Shown here in pieces: positions 1 through 8,303 of a stretch of 44,711 nucleotides of DNA. The DNA lies in assembly GCF_011927635.1 (NCBI RefSeq), contig NZ_JAATJB010000022.1, positions 1 to 44,711 on the forward strand. The letters run 5' to 3'. The translations under genes were made by a program, and so were the position numbers. The stretch comes from Sphingomonas trueperi (GTDB lineage Bacteria; Pseudomonadota; Alphaproteobacteria; Sphingomonadales; Sphingomonadaceae). The notes under the pieces are model-generated. The model did not search any database. It saw only the letters and a program-made list of their open reading frames with translations, and was not told the DNA's origin. Position 1 is the first letter of the stretch, and every line of letters starts with the position of its first letter.

Positions 1-736
1 TCAATCGGTCGGCGTGGCAATATGAGCCGCTTCGCGGGAAGGACGATGCTGTCCGCGAGCGGATGCGCGAGCTCGCGAACGAGCGTCGTCGGTTCACCAC
101 CGCACGCAGGACCTGGTGTTCGCGCGGCGTCAGGGTTGCCAGCAACGCGGCACGGCGATTGGCGATGCCGTCTGCCGCGCGGCGATTGCGGTCCTGCTCG
201 GTTGCGCGGGCGATCGCATCGAGGAGCGCCTGGTGGCGAAAGGGCTTGGTGAGGAAGTCGACGGCGCCCAGCTTCAGCGCCTGCACGCTCATCGCAATGT
301 CGCCATGGCCGGTCAGGAACACGATCGGCCGTCAGTTTCCCTTCGAGAGGAGGATCTGTTGCACGTCGAGGCCGCTAAGGCCGGGCATGCGGACGTCGAG
401 AACGAAGCAGCCGGGGCGATCGGGCAGATCGGCCCGCAGCATCTCCCTGCCGGAGCCAAAGGCGAGTACGTCCATGTCGACGGTTTCCAGAAGCGATACG
501 ATCACGTGCCGAACCATCCGGTCGTCGACGACGACAACGGGGGTGGTGCATCGGCCATCGAGGTCATCCGACGAATCCAAAGGCGCCAGTGCGCCGCCGA
601 ACGGCGCATGTCGGCCTTTGTCGTCTTTACCAACCTTCGGCCAGGACGGGGATTGCATCTCGAGCCCGGTGCGGTCGATCACATGCATCGCTCGCCCCTT
701 CATCGCCTCCGCTTCGATCTGCCGGCACTTTCCCAT
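1..736 (-). pseudogene. FixJ-family response regulator, interrupted and HTH-less
   Basis: A receiver domain is readable from the start at 736: the acidic pair lies near residues 71-72 and the predicted phospho-acceptor is Asp114 in a LDVRMPG motif. An in-frame TGA (332-334) then stops translation. Beyond it the same frame continues with the rest of a typical FixJ receiver (VFLTGHGDIAMS, then DFLTKPF) and the first helix of a LuxR-type domain (LTPREHQVL). The helix-turn-helix itself is not recognisable and the frame runs out of the window at base 1. Intact relatives, including the two copies at 25.6 and 26.6 kb, read straight through and end in a full HTH. A single substitution (for example CGA or GGA to TGA) would explain the stop. 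A receiver-only product of about 134 residues could still be made. The call as a broken gene is fairly secure; whether the stop is real or a base error is not. Confidence 0.7.
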
Positions 737-860
737 GCGGCAACGGACGGCGGCACCCTAACTAGGGCTAGTGTTACATCCGTCGTTCGGGTGGGGCGGG
801 GCGTCAGCCCGGACGTCCCTGGAGGATGATCCCTCGCCGGCCGAACATGCCGGTATCCAT

Positions 861-989
861 GGAATAGAATTGTCGGTCAGCCTGCCCGGGCTGGAACCGG
901 CCTTGGCTACCAAGCTGGCGGAGGAGGCGGACCAGATCTCCCCCTATTCGCACCGCGCGCGCGAGGAGATCCGTGTCGGCATCGCCGAC
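861..989 (+). pseudogene. C-terminal remnant of an OsmC/Ohr-type organic hydroperoxide reductase
   Basis: About 43 codons read ELSVSLPGLEP, then a KLAEEADQISPYS segment and a final R-x-E-I-x-V strand. This is the pattern of the last helix and strand of Ohr proteins, where a thiol peroxidase detoxifies organic hydroperoxides. In functional Ohr the C-terminal active-site cysteine sits in a CPYS-type motif; here that position is Ser (ISPYS). The N-terminal two thirds of the domain, including the first catalytic cysteine, are absent. The frame runs on past the normal end into sequence overlapping the neighbouring HxlR gene. It is best read as a dead fragment. Confidence 0.55.
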
Positions 990-1023
990 CGACGCGACCC
1001 GCTGCCGCCGGTCGCGACGCCAT

Positions 1024-1398
1024 TCAGCCTTCTTCCTCTACCTTCGCGTCGAACGCGGCGCGGCTCGCGGTGAGGCTTTCGAGATGGCTTTCCACCCACC
1101 CGCCCAGTTCGCGGCCCTGCGCGGCGAGCGAGGCGCCCATCTGGGTCAGCCGGTATTCGACCTTGGGCGGCGTGGTGGGATAGACCTCGCGGCACACCAG
1201 GCCGTCCCGTTCCAGCGCGCGCAGGGTGCGGGTCAGCATCTGTTGCGAAATGCCGGGCACCGCGCGTCGCAGCGCGTTGAAGCGCATTGCGCCGGTCTGC
1301 AGCGTCACCACGATCGGCAAGGTCCAGCGATCACCGATCCATCGCAGATGCTGCGAAAGCTCGATGCAGCGGTGCGATCCGGGGTCCAGCGAAGTCAT
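1024..1398 (-). CDS. HxlR-family winged-helix transcriptional regulator
   Basis: A 124-residue protein of normal HxlR length. The N terminus has the family pattern of a cysteine (Cys11) before a helix leading to IGDRWTLPIV. It is followed by a winged helix with the hallmark segments RFNALRRAVPGISQQMLTRTLRALERDGLV and a wing containing VEYRLTQMG. HxlR proteins are dimeric DNA-binding regulators, often redox- or aldehyde/quinone-responsive and often controlling a divergent gene. Here the start codon faces that of an azoreductase 95 bases away, so control of azoR and of itself is the natural inference. No strong ribosome-binding site is seen before the ATG, so the exact start is uncertain. Confidence 0.85.
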   Translation of the reverse strand: MTSLDPGSHRCIELSQHLRWIGDRWTLPIVVTLQTGAMRFNALRRAVPGISQQMLTRTLRALERDGLVCREVYPTTPPKVEYRLTQMGASLAAQGRELGGWVESHLESLTASRAAFDAKVEEEG

Positions 1399-1493
1399 AT
1401 GGGTGTGACCATGTCAGGAAAATATGCGTTCTTGGCCGAGGGTCAACCCGCCCGTAGGCATGCTGCATTCCACCAACAGCAGGATAGTCAGCG
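1399..1493. promoter_or_regulatory. Divergent control region between the HxlR gene and azoR
   Basis: This 95-base gap separates two head-to-head starts and must hold both promoters. It is locally A/T richer than its surroundings, with a stretch around AAAATATGCG on one side and a weak AGGAT ribosome site before the azoR ATG. No clear inverted repeat was identified by eye. The assignment rests on gene arrangement and on the habit of HxlR regulators to act on divergent neighbours. Confidence 0.4.
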
Positions 1494-2075
1494 ATGCAGC
1501 TTCTTCATCTCGACTCGTCGATCCAGGGCGATACGTCGGTCACGCGGTTGCTTTCCGCCGCCGTGGTCGAGCGCTATCGGCAGCAGATCGGCGGGATCGC
1601 CGTCGACTACCGCGACCTCGCCGCGGCGCCGCTTCCGCACATCACCTTGTCCCGTTTCGGCACCGATGCGGCGGAGGCCGTTCTCGCGGAATTCCTGGCC
1701 GCCGACGTCCTCGTGCTCGGCGCCCCGATGTACAATTTCGGCATCCCCAGCCAGTTGAAGAGCTGGTTCGACCACATCCTGGTTGCCGGCAAGACCTTCC
1801 GCTACGGTGCCGGCGGTGTCGAAGGCCTCGCCGCCGCAAAGAAGGCGGTGGTCGTGCTGTCGCGCGGGGGCCTCTATTCGGAAGGGCCGGCCGCCCCCAT
1901 GGAGCACGCCGAGACGCATCTTCGCGCCATGCTGGGCTTTATCGGAATCGATCGACCGCAGATCGTCGTTGCCGAGGGGGTCGCGATGGGCGACGCGCCG
2001 CGGCGTGCCGCGATCGACGCGGCGCTGGCTGCGGTGGAGCATGTGGCAGCGGCAAAGGAGCCGGCCGAAGCGTGA
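1494..2075 (+). CDS. azoR: FMN-dependent NADH-azoreductase
   Basis: A 193-residue flavodoxin-fold protein matching the AzoR family in length. The N terminus (LLHLDSSIQGDTSVTRLLSA) is the FMN phosphate-binding loop. The middle holds the family signature APMYNFGIPSQLKSWFDHI (about residues 77-95), and a later SRGGLYSEGP segment is the second flavin-contacting loop. The enzyme reduces quinones and azo compounds by two-electron transfer from NAD(P)H in the cytosol. Its position head-to-head with an HxlR-type regulator suggests induction by quinones or other electrophiles. The start is supported by an upstream AGGAT. Confidence 0.9.
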   Translation: MQLLHLDSSIQGDTSVTRLLSAAVVERYRQQIGGIAVDYRDLAAAPLPHITLSRFGTDAAEAVLAEFLAADVLVLGAPMYNFGIPSQLKSWFDHILVAGKTFRYGAGGVEGLAAAKKAVVVLSRGGLYSEGPAAPMEHAETHLRAMLGFIGIDRPQIVVAEGVAMGDAPRRAAIDAALAAVEHVAAAKEPAEA

Positions 2076-2175
2076 TTCCGTGCATGCCGTAAATCGAGCT
2101 ACGGCCGAAACGGAATGGCAATTCACCGGCGTACCTTGCTCGATCCGCGTCGCTTGCGCGGCTAGTCACGCCCAC

Positions 2176-3322
2176 ATGACGAAGATAACCATCACGCCGG
2201 TGACAAATAAACGCGAGCGAAAAGCGTTCTTGGCGCTACCATTTCGCCTGTACGCGGAGGATCCTTACTGGGTCCCTCCGCTCAAGGGGGAGGCGCTTGG
2301 GCTGATCACGCCCGAGAAGATCGGCTGGTTCTCGCATGCCAAGGCGCAATTGTTCCTGGCATATCGGGATGGCCGCGTCGTCGGGCGCATCTCCGCGCAT
2401 ATCGACACGCTGGCGCTCGACATGCCGGCGGCCTTGGGTTTCGGGCCGGGTGTCGGCCAATGGGGCCTGATGGATGCGGAGGAGGAGGAAGTTTTCCTCG
2501 CCCTGCTCGACCGCGCCGAATCCTGGTTGCGAGACCAGGGCATGACGCGCGCGCTCGGCCCGACCATCATGTCGATCTGGGAGGAGCCGGGGCTGCTCAT
2601 CGAAGGGTTCGATCAGGCCCCCACGGTGATGATGGGGCACCATGGCCCGAAATTTCGGGCATGGATCGAGGCCGCCGGGTACGAGCCCGTCAAGCAATTG
2701 CGCACCTATGAACTCGACATCACGCGCACCTTCCCGCCGATCGTCCAGCGCATCCACGCGGGGGAGAACAACAAGCGCATCGTCGTCCGCAAGGTCGACA
2801 AGCGCCGCTTCGACGAGGAAGCCGCGATTATCCTCGAAATCCTGAACGATGCCTGGTCGGACAATTGAGGGGCGCCCCGCTCACCCCGCCCGAGATCGAG
2901 GATGTCGGCGTGAAGCTCAAGCCGATCGTGTTCAATGACCTGATCCGCATCGCCGAGCTGGATGGGCGGCCGGTGGCGTTCATGATCACGCTGCCCGATC
3001 TCAACGAGGCGATCCGGCCGCTCAACGGCAATCTTCTGCCCTTCGGCTGGGCCAAGCTGCTGCTGTGGCTGCGCAAGCCGCGCGTGACCACGATGCGCGT
3101 GCCGCTGATGGGCGTGCGCAAGGAATTGCAATCCTCCCGTCTCGCCAGCCAGCTGCCTTCATGATGATCGAGCAGATCCGCCAAGCGTCGGTCGCCAACT
3201 ATGGCGCGTCGCGCGGCGAGATCGGGTGGATCCTCGAGGACAATCAGGGGATGAAAGCGATCGCCACCACGATCGACAGCCGGATCAACAAGATATACCA
3301 GATCTACGGGGACAGCCTGTAG
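2176..3322 (+). pseudogene. GNAT-like N-acetyltransferase family protein, split by two frameshifts
   Basis: From the ATG at 2176 the frame encodes a protein starting TKITITPVTNKRERKAF, with the conserved segments YAEDPYWVPPL and ALGPTIMSIWEEPGLLIEG. This is the pattern of a roughly 380-residue family usually annotated as GNAT N-acetyltransferase, in some genomes as dATP pyrophosphohydrolase. The frame ends at TGA 2866-2868. Homologous sequence (DVGVKLKPIVFNDLIRIAELDGRPVAF) resumes one frame back, then shifts again near 3153, where CTGCCTTC would read on if one G were restored. The last piece ends at 3322 with NKIYQIYGDSL, a natural family end. Two one-base deletions (about 2867 and 3153) reconstitute the whole protein. 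Either the gene is dead or the sequence has two indel errors. Confidence 0.75.
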
Positions 3323-3472
3323 ACGCTTGCGTCGGGCCACCGGGAAGCGACGCCGCGGCACTGACGCTACGTTCGAAACCTGTTTCGGCGCGCATGAAGC
3401 GGCCGGGAAACGAAGATCGACGACATGGCGTGCATGCGCTTCGGCGAAGCCCTTCAAGGATGCGAACCAGCG

Positions 3473-3604
3473 GTGACCGTCGATCTCTTCATAACCTATG
3501 TGATCACCGCAGCGCTTCTGACGATGGCGCCCGGGCTCGACACGGCCACCGTGTTGCGCTCGGCAATGGTCGAAGGTGCCGCGCACGGGGCTGCGACGGC
3601 GTGA
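3473..3604 (+). pseudogene. N-terminal remnant of a LysE/RhtB-family exporter
   Basis: A GTG-started reading frame of 43 codons contains a first transmembrane helix (FITYVITAALLTMAPGLDTA), then VLRSAMVEGAAHGA and a stop. The MAPG-x-D motif in the first helix followed by a VEG-type loop is the usual beginning of LysE/RhtB amino-acid exporters, which are about 200 residues with six helices. Everything after the first loop is gone and the following 120 bases are not coding. The fragment has no plausible function. No clear ribosome-binding site precedes it. Confidence 0.55.
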
Positions 3605-3728
3605 TGGCGCCCCCCGCGTCGGCTCGGCCGAGGCCGTATGCCCGGGTGTACGCGCTGATCGATTCACAATGGTGGTGCGTTGATGCCCCGTTCGACGCCG
3701 CGAGGAATCACAAGGAGTATCTGAAGGT

Positions 3729-4109
3729 ATGCGCGCATACGGTCTTCGCAGTCTCTTCTTGGCCATGGCATTTGGGCTGGCTGCCGCCCCGCTGGCGGCC
3801 CAGACGCAGTCCGCGACGAACGCTTCGGCAGCGCGTGAGGCGCACGCTGCCGATCAGGCATTGAATGCCCAATACAAGGCTGCAAGCGCGCGGTTGTCGC
3901 CCGCCTCCCGCCTGCTGCTGCGCGATGCCCAGCGAAGCTGGATCGCGTTTCGCGACTCGCAGTGCAAGTTCGAGACCTCGGGCGCGCAGGGCGGCTCCGC
4001 TTACCCGTTGGTCCAGGCAACGTGTCTGAAGGCGCTCAGCCGGCAGCGCACCCAGCAGCTTAGGAGGATCGCGGCGTGCCAAGAGGGCGATCTCGCCTGT
4101 CCGCGTTGA
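3729..4109 (+). CDS. Secreted DUF1311 / LprI-like protein
   Basis: A 126-residue protein with a signal peptide (residues 1-24, cleavage after LAAQ). The mature part matches the DUF1311/LprI family: an ADQALNAQYKAA helix, then LLRDAQRSWIAFRDSQCKFE with its conserved W-x-x-FRD-x-x-C, and a second cysteine in YPLVQATCL that probably forms a disulfide with the first. LprI of mycobacteria inhibits lysozyme; for most proteobacterial members the role is unproven. AAGGAGT lies 10-16 bases before the ATG and supports this start. A small secreted protein follows 56 bases downstream on the same strand, so the two may be co-transcribed. Confidence 0.85.
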   Translation: MRAYGLRSLFLAMAFGLAAAPLAAQTQSATNASAAREAHAADQALNAQYKAASARLSPASRLLLRDAQRSWIAFRDSQCKFETSGAQGGSAYPLVQATCLKALSRQRTQQLRRIAACQEGDLACPR

Positions 4110-4165
4110 AGCTAGCGGGTCCGATGGAAAGACCGCAGAATCCCTGTCGTGTTGAAGAGGGTGCC

Positions 4166-4621
4166 ATGTCCCAAACAAATGTTCGCCACGTCCTTGCTTC
4201 CTTCGCGCTCCTGACGGTTGCTGCGCTGGTTGCCACCCCTACGGCCGCCGATCCGGATCACTCGCCCCCGCCGGGCGGCGTATACACGTTGAAGCCCGGC
4301 ATATTCGTCGCGCAGGGCGTATCGTGCGGCAATCCGCCGAAAGCCGCGATCAGGCGCTACGACGGCAAGGGCATCAGCTCGGCGCATAGCCGCGCCTGCA
4401 TCGCCCGGATCCTGTCCAAACGGCGCAGCGGATATGGCAGTCTCTACACGGTAAGCCAGTCCTGCATCGATGCCGGTGCCGGGCCCGCGAAGCGCGTTGT
4501 CGCGCAGCAGACGATCGACATTCCCGATGCCCTCCACTTCACAATACGGTCTGAGGGAAGGACGGCATATCGGTATTGCCCGATCCGCGAACTGCCTGCC
4601 GGCCTGCGCGCGACCCGCTAG
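4166..4621 (+). CDS. Hypothetical secreted cysteine-containing protein
   Basis: Starting at ATG 4166, preceded by GAAGAGGG, the product is 151 residues with a signal peptide ending near PTAAD (about residue 28). The mature protein has a Pro-rich start, four cysteines (in SCGN, RACI, QSC and RYCP) and a mixed strand pattern. These features suggest a periplasmic or secreted domain with two disulfides. I do not recognise the family. The reading frame is open upstream to 4076, but that extension lacks a signal peptide and overlaps the previous gene, so the internal ATG is preferred. It may be co-transcribed with the LprI-like gene before it. Confidence 0.65.
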   Translation: MSQTNVRHVLASFALLTVAALVATPTAADPDHSPPPGGVYTLKPGIFVAQGVSCGNPPKAAIRRYDGKGISSAHSRACIARILSKRRSGYGSLYTVSQSCIDAGAGPAKRVVAQQTIDIPDALHFTIRSEGRTAYRYCPIRELPAGLRATR

Positions 4622-4628
4622 GGCGGCG

Positions 4629-4646
4629 GGCGCCATTGGCGGCGCC
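4629..4646. terminator. Possible hairpin between convergent genes
   Basis: GGCGCC, a 6-base loop, then GGCGCC lies 8 bases after the stop of the secreted-protein gene and 74 bases before the end of the converging sensor-kinase gene. There is no T-run, so it is at most a weak or factor-dependent termination site. Confidence 0.3.
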
Positions 4647-4719
4647 GATCGCCGTGCACGTAACCGGCCAGACTTGCTCCGCTTCTCGATCCTCACCAGG
4701 ATAGGCGTCGGCGAAGAAC

Positions 4720-7700
4720 TCACCGGCGTCGGCCCGGCCACATGCCGCGCAGCATGGTGCGAAGGCGTATTAGACGACTGCCCGGCTGCGCACGGTACGC
4801 CGCGCGTGCCGGCACGACGAGCCCTACTTCGGTGCCGCCGCCCGATCTGCCGCCGCCGCCTCTGCTGATGACCACAAGCCGGCCCCCGATGCGCTCGGCG
4901 CGCTCACGCATGCCGCGCAGGCCGAAATGGCCTGGCCGCTCACCATGCGCGAGGATGTCTGCCGGTATTCCTACGCCGTCGTCGCAAACCGACAGCCGCA
5001 AGCTCTGCCGCCCCCAAATCAGCAAGACGGCAATCGACGCTGCATTTGCGTGCGCTTGGGCATTGCGGATGGCCTCCTCGCCGATCCGATGCACTTCCTC
5101 CAGAACCAGCGGGCGCAACGCGCGAGGTTCGCCTTCGGTCGTCACCTGCACGTCCGGTCCGGTCCTGCTTGCGGCCGTGGACGCGCTATCGATCAGCGCT
5201 TGTGCCAGATCACCAGCACGATCCCGCGTCCGAAGCTCCTGTACGCGATCTCGACCCTCGATGAGCACGGCCTGCGCCTGCTTCAGCGCCTCGTCCAGCG
5301 GCTTTCGCGCTGCAGCGTCGGGCAGCCGGTTCACCCCCGCTTTTATCTGCAGCATAAGCCCCTGGAACCCTTGCAGCAACGTATCATGCAGCTCGCGCGC
5401 GATCCGTTCGCGCTCGGCAATGCGGATATCGAAGCGATGTTGCAGCCGCGCAGTAAGTTGCCGGAGCCGCCACAGATACGAAGCGGCGAGGATGCCGATC
5501 ACCCCGAGCCCGACCAGCAGCTTGAACCAGATCGACTGCACGAAGGTGGGGGGAATGGTGAATTCGAGCGTCGCGCCATCGCGGTTCCACACCCCGTCAT
5601 TGTTGGCCGCGGTCACCCGGAAGCGATAGGTGCCGGGCCCCAGATTGGTGTAATAGGCGTCGCGTCGCGTCGCGGCGTCGATCCAGTCATTGTCGATGCC
5701 TTCGAGGCGATATCGAAAGCGAACCCGGCCTGGTATCGATAGACTGAGGCCCGCATATTGAATGGCCAACTGCGACGTTCCCGGGGCGAGGGTCATGCTG
5801 GAAGGGTTGCGATAGCGCAGTCCCGCCACCGTCATCGCGCGGATGGAAACCGGCGGCGGCACCGCGTTGCGCACCAGCCGGGCCGGATCGACCGACACGA
5901 CGCCACCCGTGGTCGTGAACCACAGCCGACCGTCGCCGCCGCGCACGGCGTTCCGGTCGCCATCGCGAAACTGAACATTGGGAAGACCATCCTCCATGTC
6001 GAGGATCATCGCTTCCAGCGGCGCCGCGGGATCGGCGAACGCCTGGTCCAGCGCCCGGGACGACAATCGGATGATTCCGGCCCGGGCGATCAGCCAGGTC
6101 TGGCCGGTGGGCGTCTCGACGAACCCGGACGGACCGACCAGCCAGGGGAAACGAGTGGTGCCGATAGTCTGCAGGCGCCCTCCGCGCAGTCTGCTGATTC
6201 CGGATTGCCGCCCGAACAGGACGTCCCCCGCGCCCACATAGACCGTGCTGACGTCGGTCAGACGATCGCCGAGGATGGGAGCCGGATTCCTTCCCAGGCG
6301 GTCCAGCCCTACGAGCGCGCCGGATCCAAGCAACGCAAGGGATGGCTGCTGCGCCCTGATGATGAGGTATTGCGGGGTTGCGGCCAATGTCGCGAAGGAG
6401 CGCCGGTGCCATCGGCCCGAGCGAAGGCTGTGCAACTCCCCCGGGATACCCGGGCTGCCGATCAGCAGGTTATCGGCATTGTCCACGGCACAATATTGTC
6501 GGTCGCGGCCCAAAGGGACGTCGCGTCGTGCAATGCTGCCCGGCCGGATGCGCAGCGCCTTTCCCGTCTGGATCGCCCAGATGCTTCCGTCGTGCGCTTC
6601 GCACAGATCGTGCGTTTCTCCGCCAGCGCCCGGAATGCGTGTCGGCCGCCCGCCGGGCGGAATCTGGAACACGCCATCGTTGGCGCCGACATAGACGGTG
6701 CCGTTTCGCGCACCCAGCAGGACGTACCCCCAAACGCCCTTGGTTCCTATCGACGGCGTTACCACGACATTCGCAGCACGAAACCGATCAAGCCCCAAAC
6801 TCGTGCCGATCCAGATATTGCCTTCCCGGTCCTCGAGAAAGACATTGGCGACGTCCGAGGTCAGCCCATCCTTCGCCGTGAATGTGTCGACCCGCTCCGA
6901 AACCGGGCGGTCGCGCCAAGCGCCCGGCGCGCGCATACGGAACAGACCGGCGCCGGTAATTCCCCATAGGTTGCCGTCGCGATCGAAGCGGGTGTCGAAT
7001 GCGTTTTGCGCCGCAGGCGTCGCCACAGCGGGGCCGCCGGGAGCGAGCGATGCCGAACGCCTGCGGGTTCCGCGTCGGTCCGAGAACCAGATGTGCCCCG
7101 CTGCATCGTCGCTCACCGCAGCCAAGCCGACAGGCGTTTCGACCTTCTCGAAGCGGCGCGCGCCCTTTCTGAGAAGCAGGATCGCCTTGCTGGTCGTCAC
7201 CCAGAGCGATCCGTCCCGCGTCGCGGTGACGTCGCTTATCCAGTCGTCGGGCAATCCCCAGTCGGTGCCGATTTCCTGCCAGCGCCCGCCTGCTCGGCGC
7301 AGAAGCCCTCGGCGCTGCAAGCCGGCGGCAAGCCAGATCGCGCCGTCGCTCGTCTGCGCAAGGCGCATCGTGAACGCCACCGTCTTTGGGACCGATCTGT
7401 CCAATTGCAAAGCGCCGCCGCGATACGTCGCCAGCGCACCATTATCGTATCCGACCCAGATGGTACCGTCCTGCGCCGCGAGCATCGCCGTGACGCGCCA
7501 GCTCTCGGCGCGCGGAACGCCCAGCGGGATGGGTTCGAAGGTGACGCCATCGAAGCGGTACACTCCTTCCGAGCCACCGATCCACAGATAGCCGTCAGGC
7601 CCCTGGACGAGCCCATAAATGCCCTGCGGCGCCCCCTCGGTGATCGTCCAGCGCGTGTGCTTATATTGGTTCAGGTCGCGGGCCGGGTCGAGGGCGTAGG

Positions 7701-7809
7701 CCGGACCATGCGCGAAGCCTGCAACCAAGATGCCCAGCAGAAAGCACAAGCGCGAGGCTACCATCGCTCCAAATGCTGTCTCCATACATTGCCGCGCGCC
7801 ACGCCGCAT
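4720..7809 (-). CDS. Propeller-type (Reg_prop/Y_Y_Y) sensor histidine kinase
   Basis: A 1029-residue transmembrane kinase if started at ATG 7809, which has GGTGAGG six bases upstream; the frame is open to 7872 and internal ATGs at 7785 and 7764 are alternatives. A signal peptide (LCFLLGILVAGFAHGPAYA) is followed by a long periplasmic region of repeated two-component propeller motifs (GLVQGPDGYLWIG, TRDGSLWV, LEDREGNIWIGT). A Y_Y_Y domain follows (FRYRLEGIDNDW, YTNLGPGTYRFRV), then one membrane helix (LLVGLGVIGILAASYLW). The HisKA_3 domain has His808 in ARELHDTLLQGFQ, and the HATPase has a degenerate N box (EEAIRNAQAHA) and a GLRGMRERA region. Relatives sense extracellular ligands, often glycans, and phosphorylate LuxR-type regulators. 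No LuxR/NarL partner lies next to it, so its output partner is unknown. Confidence 0.9.
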   Translation of the reverse strand: MRRGARQCMETAFGAMVASRLCFLLGILVAGFAHGPAYALDPARDLNQYKHTRWTITEGAPQGIYGLVQGPDGYLWIGGSEGVYRFDGVTFEPIPLGVPRAESWRVTAMLAAQDGTIWVGYDNGALATYRGGALQLDRSVPKTVAFTMRLAQTSDGAIWLAAGLQRRGLLRRAGGRWQEIGTDWGLPDDWISDVTATRDGSLWVTTSKAILLLRKGARRFEKVETPVGLAAVSDDAAGHIWFSDRRGTRRRSASLAPGGPAVATPAAQNAFDTRFDRDGNLWGITGAGLFRMRAPGAWRDRPVSERVDTFTAKDGLTSDVANVFLEDREGNIWIGTSLGLDRFRAANVVVTPSIGTKGVWGYVLLGARNGTVYVGANDGVFQIPPGGRPTRIPGAGGETHDLCEAHDGSIWAIQTGKALRIRPGSIARRDVPLGRDRQYCAVDNADNLLIGSPGIPGELHSLRSGRWHRRSFATLAATPQYLIIRAQQPSLALLGSGALVGLDRLGRNPAPILGDRLTDVSTVYVGAGDVLFGRQSGISRLRGGRLQTIGTTRFPWLVGPSGFVETPTGQTWLIARAGIIRLSSRALDQAFADPAAPLEAMILDMEDGLPNVQFRDGDRNAVRGGDGRLWFTTTGGVVSVDPARLVRNAVPPPVSIRAMTVAGLRYRNPSSMTLAPGTSQLAIQYAGLSLSIPGRVRFRYRLEGIDNDWIDAATRRDAYYTNLGPGTYRFRVTAANNDGVWNRDGATLEFTIPPTFVQSIWFKLLVGLGVIGILAASYLWRLRQLTARLQHRFDIRIAERERIARELHDTLLQGFQGLMLQIKAGVNRLPDAAARKPLDEALKQAQAVLIEGRDRVQELRTRDRAGDLAQALIDSASTAASRTGPDVQVTTEGEPRALRPLVLEEVHRIGEEAIRNAQAHANAASIAVLLIWGRQSLRLSVCDDGVGIPADILAHGERPGHFGLRGMRERAERIGGRLVVISRGGGGRSGGGTEVGLVVPARAAYRAQPGSRLIRLRTMLRGMWPGRRR

Positions 7810-7946
7810 CGCATGCCTCACCCGATCTCGCCTTGCGAGGATCGGGCTAACCCGATCGCGCCCCACGGCCATTCCCCTAAAGACCCAGTGGACGATAGCC
7901 CATTTCGCGCTGCCGGGCAGCCCTCGACAACAGTATTGCTAGGGGC

Positions 7947-8303
7947 ATGCCAAGCATTCTCCCAACCTATCCGGACGGTCGGATTGGCACCGGACTCCTG
8001 CTGCTGCGCCTCTCGGTTGCGATGTCGATACTCGCTACGCCGATGCTGACGCCCGCGGCTGCGCGCCCTTGGGGGGTGATGCTGCTGGCGATCGGTCTCC
8101 TCATCGGGCTCTGGACCAGGATGATGGCAATCGGCTGCTTGGCACTGTTGCTCTCATGCCTGGTCACTAGCGTAGTTCCGATCGGGGCCGCCGCGCATTC
8201 GTTTGCGATGCTGGCAATCCTGCTGATGGGATCGGGTGCCTACTCCTCCGATGCGATCATTTTCGGGCGGCGGACGATCGTGCTCGGGCGCGGCCCGCGT
8301 TGA
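7947..8303 (+). CDS. Small DoxX-like integral membrane protein
   Basis: A 118-residue hydrophobic protein with about four predicted membrane helices (around residues 15-35, 42-58, 60-78 and 82-96) and a basic C-terminal tail. Size and helix layout resemble DoxX-like small membrane proteins, but no diagnostic motif is visible. It is divergent from the propeller sensor kinase, with 137 bases between the preferred starts. AGGGG is very close to the ATG, giving a poor ribosome-site spacing. Function unknown. Confidence 0.55.
   Translation: MPSILPTYPDGRIGTGLLLLRLSVAMSILATPMLTPAAARPWGVMLLAIGLLIGLWTRMMAIGCLALLLSCLVTSVVPIGAAAHSFAMLAILLMGSGAYSSDAIIFGRRTIVLGRGPR

Noticed and set aside
760..773. ACTAG-GG-CTAGT inverted repeat upstream of the broken FixJ gene
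   Set aside because: Arms of only five bases with no matching consensus; could occur by chance.
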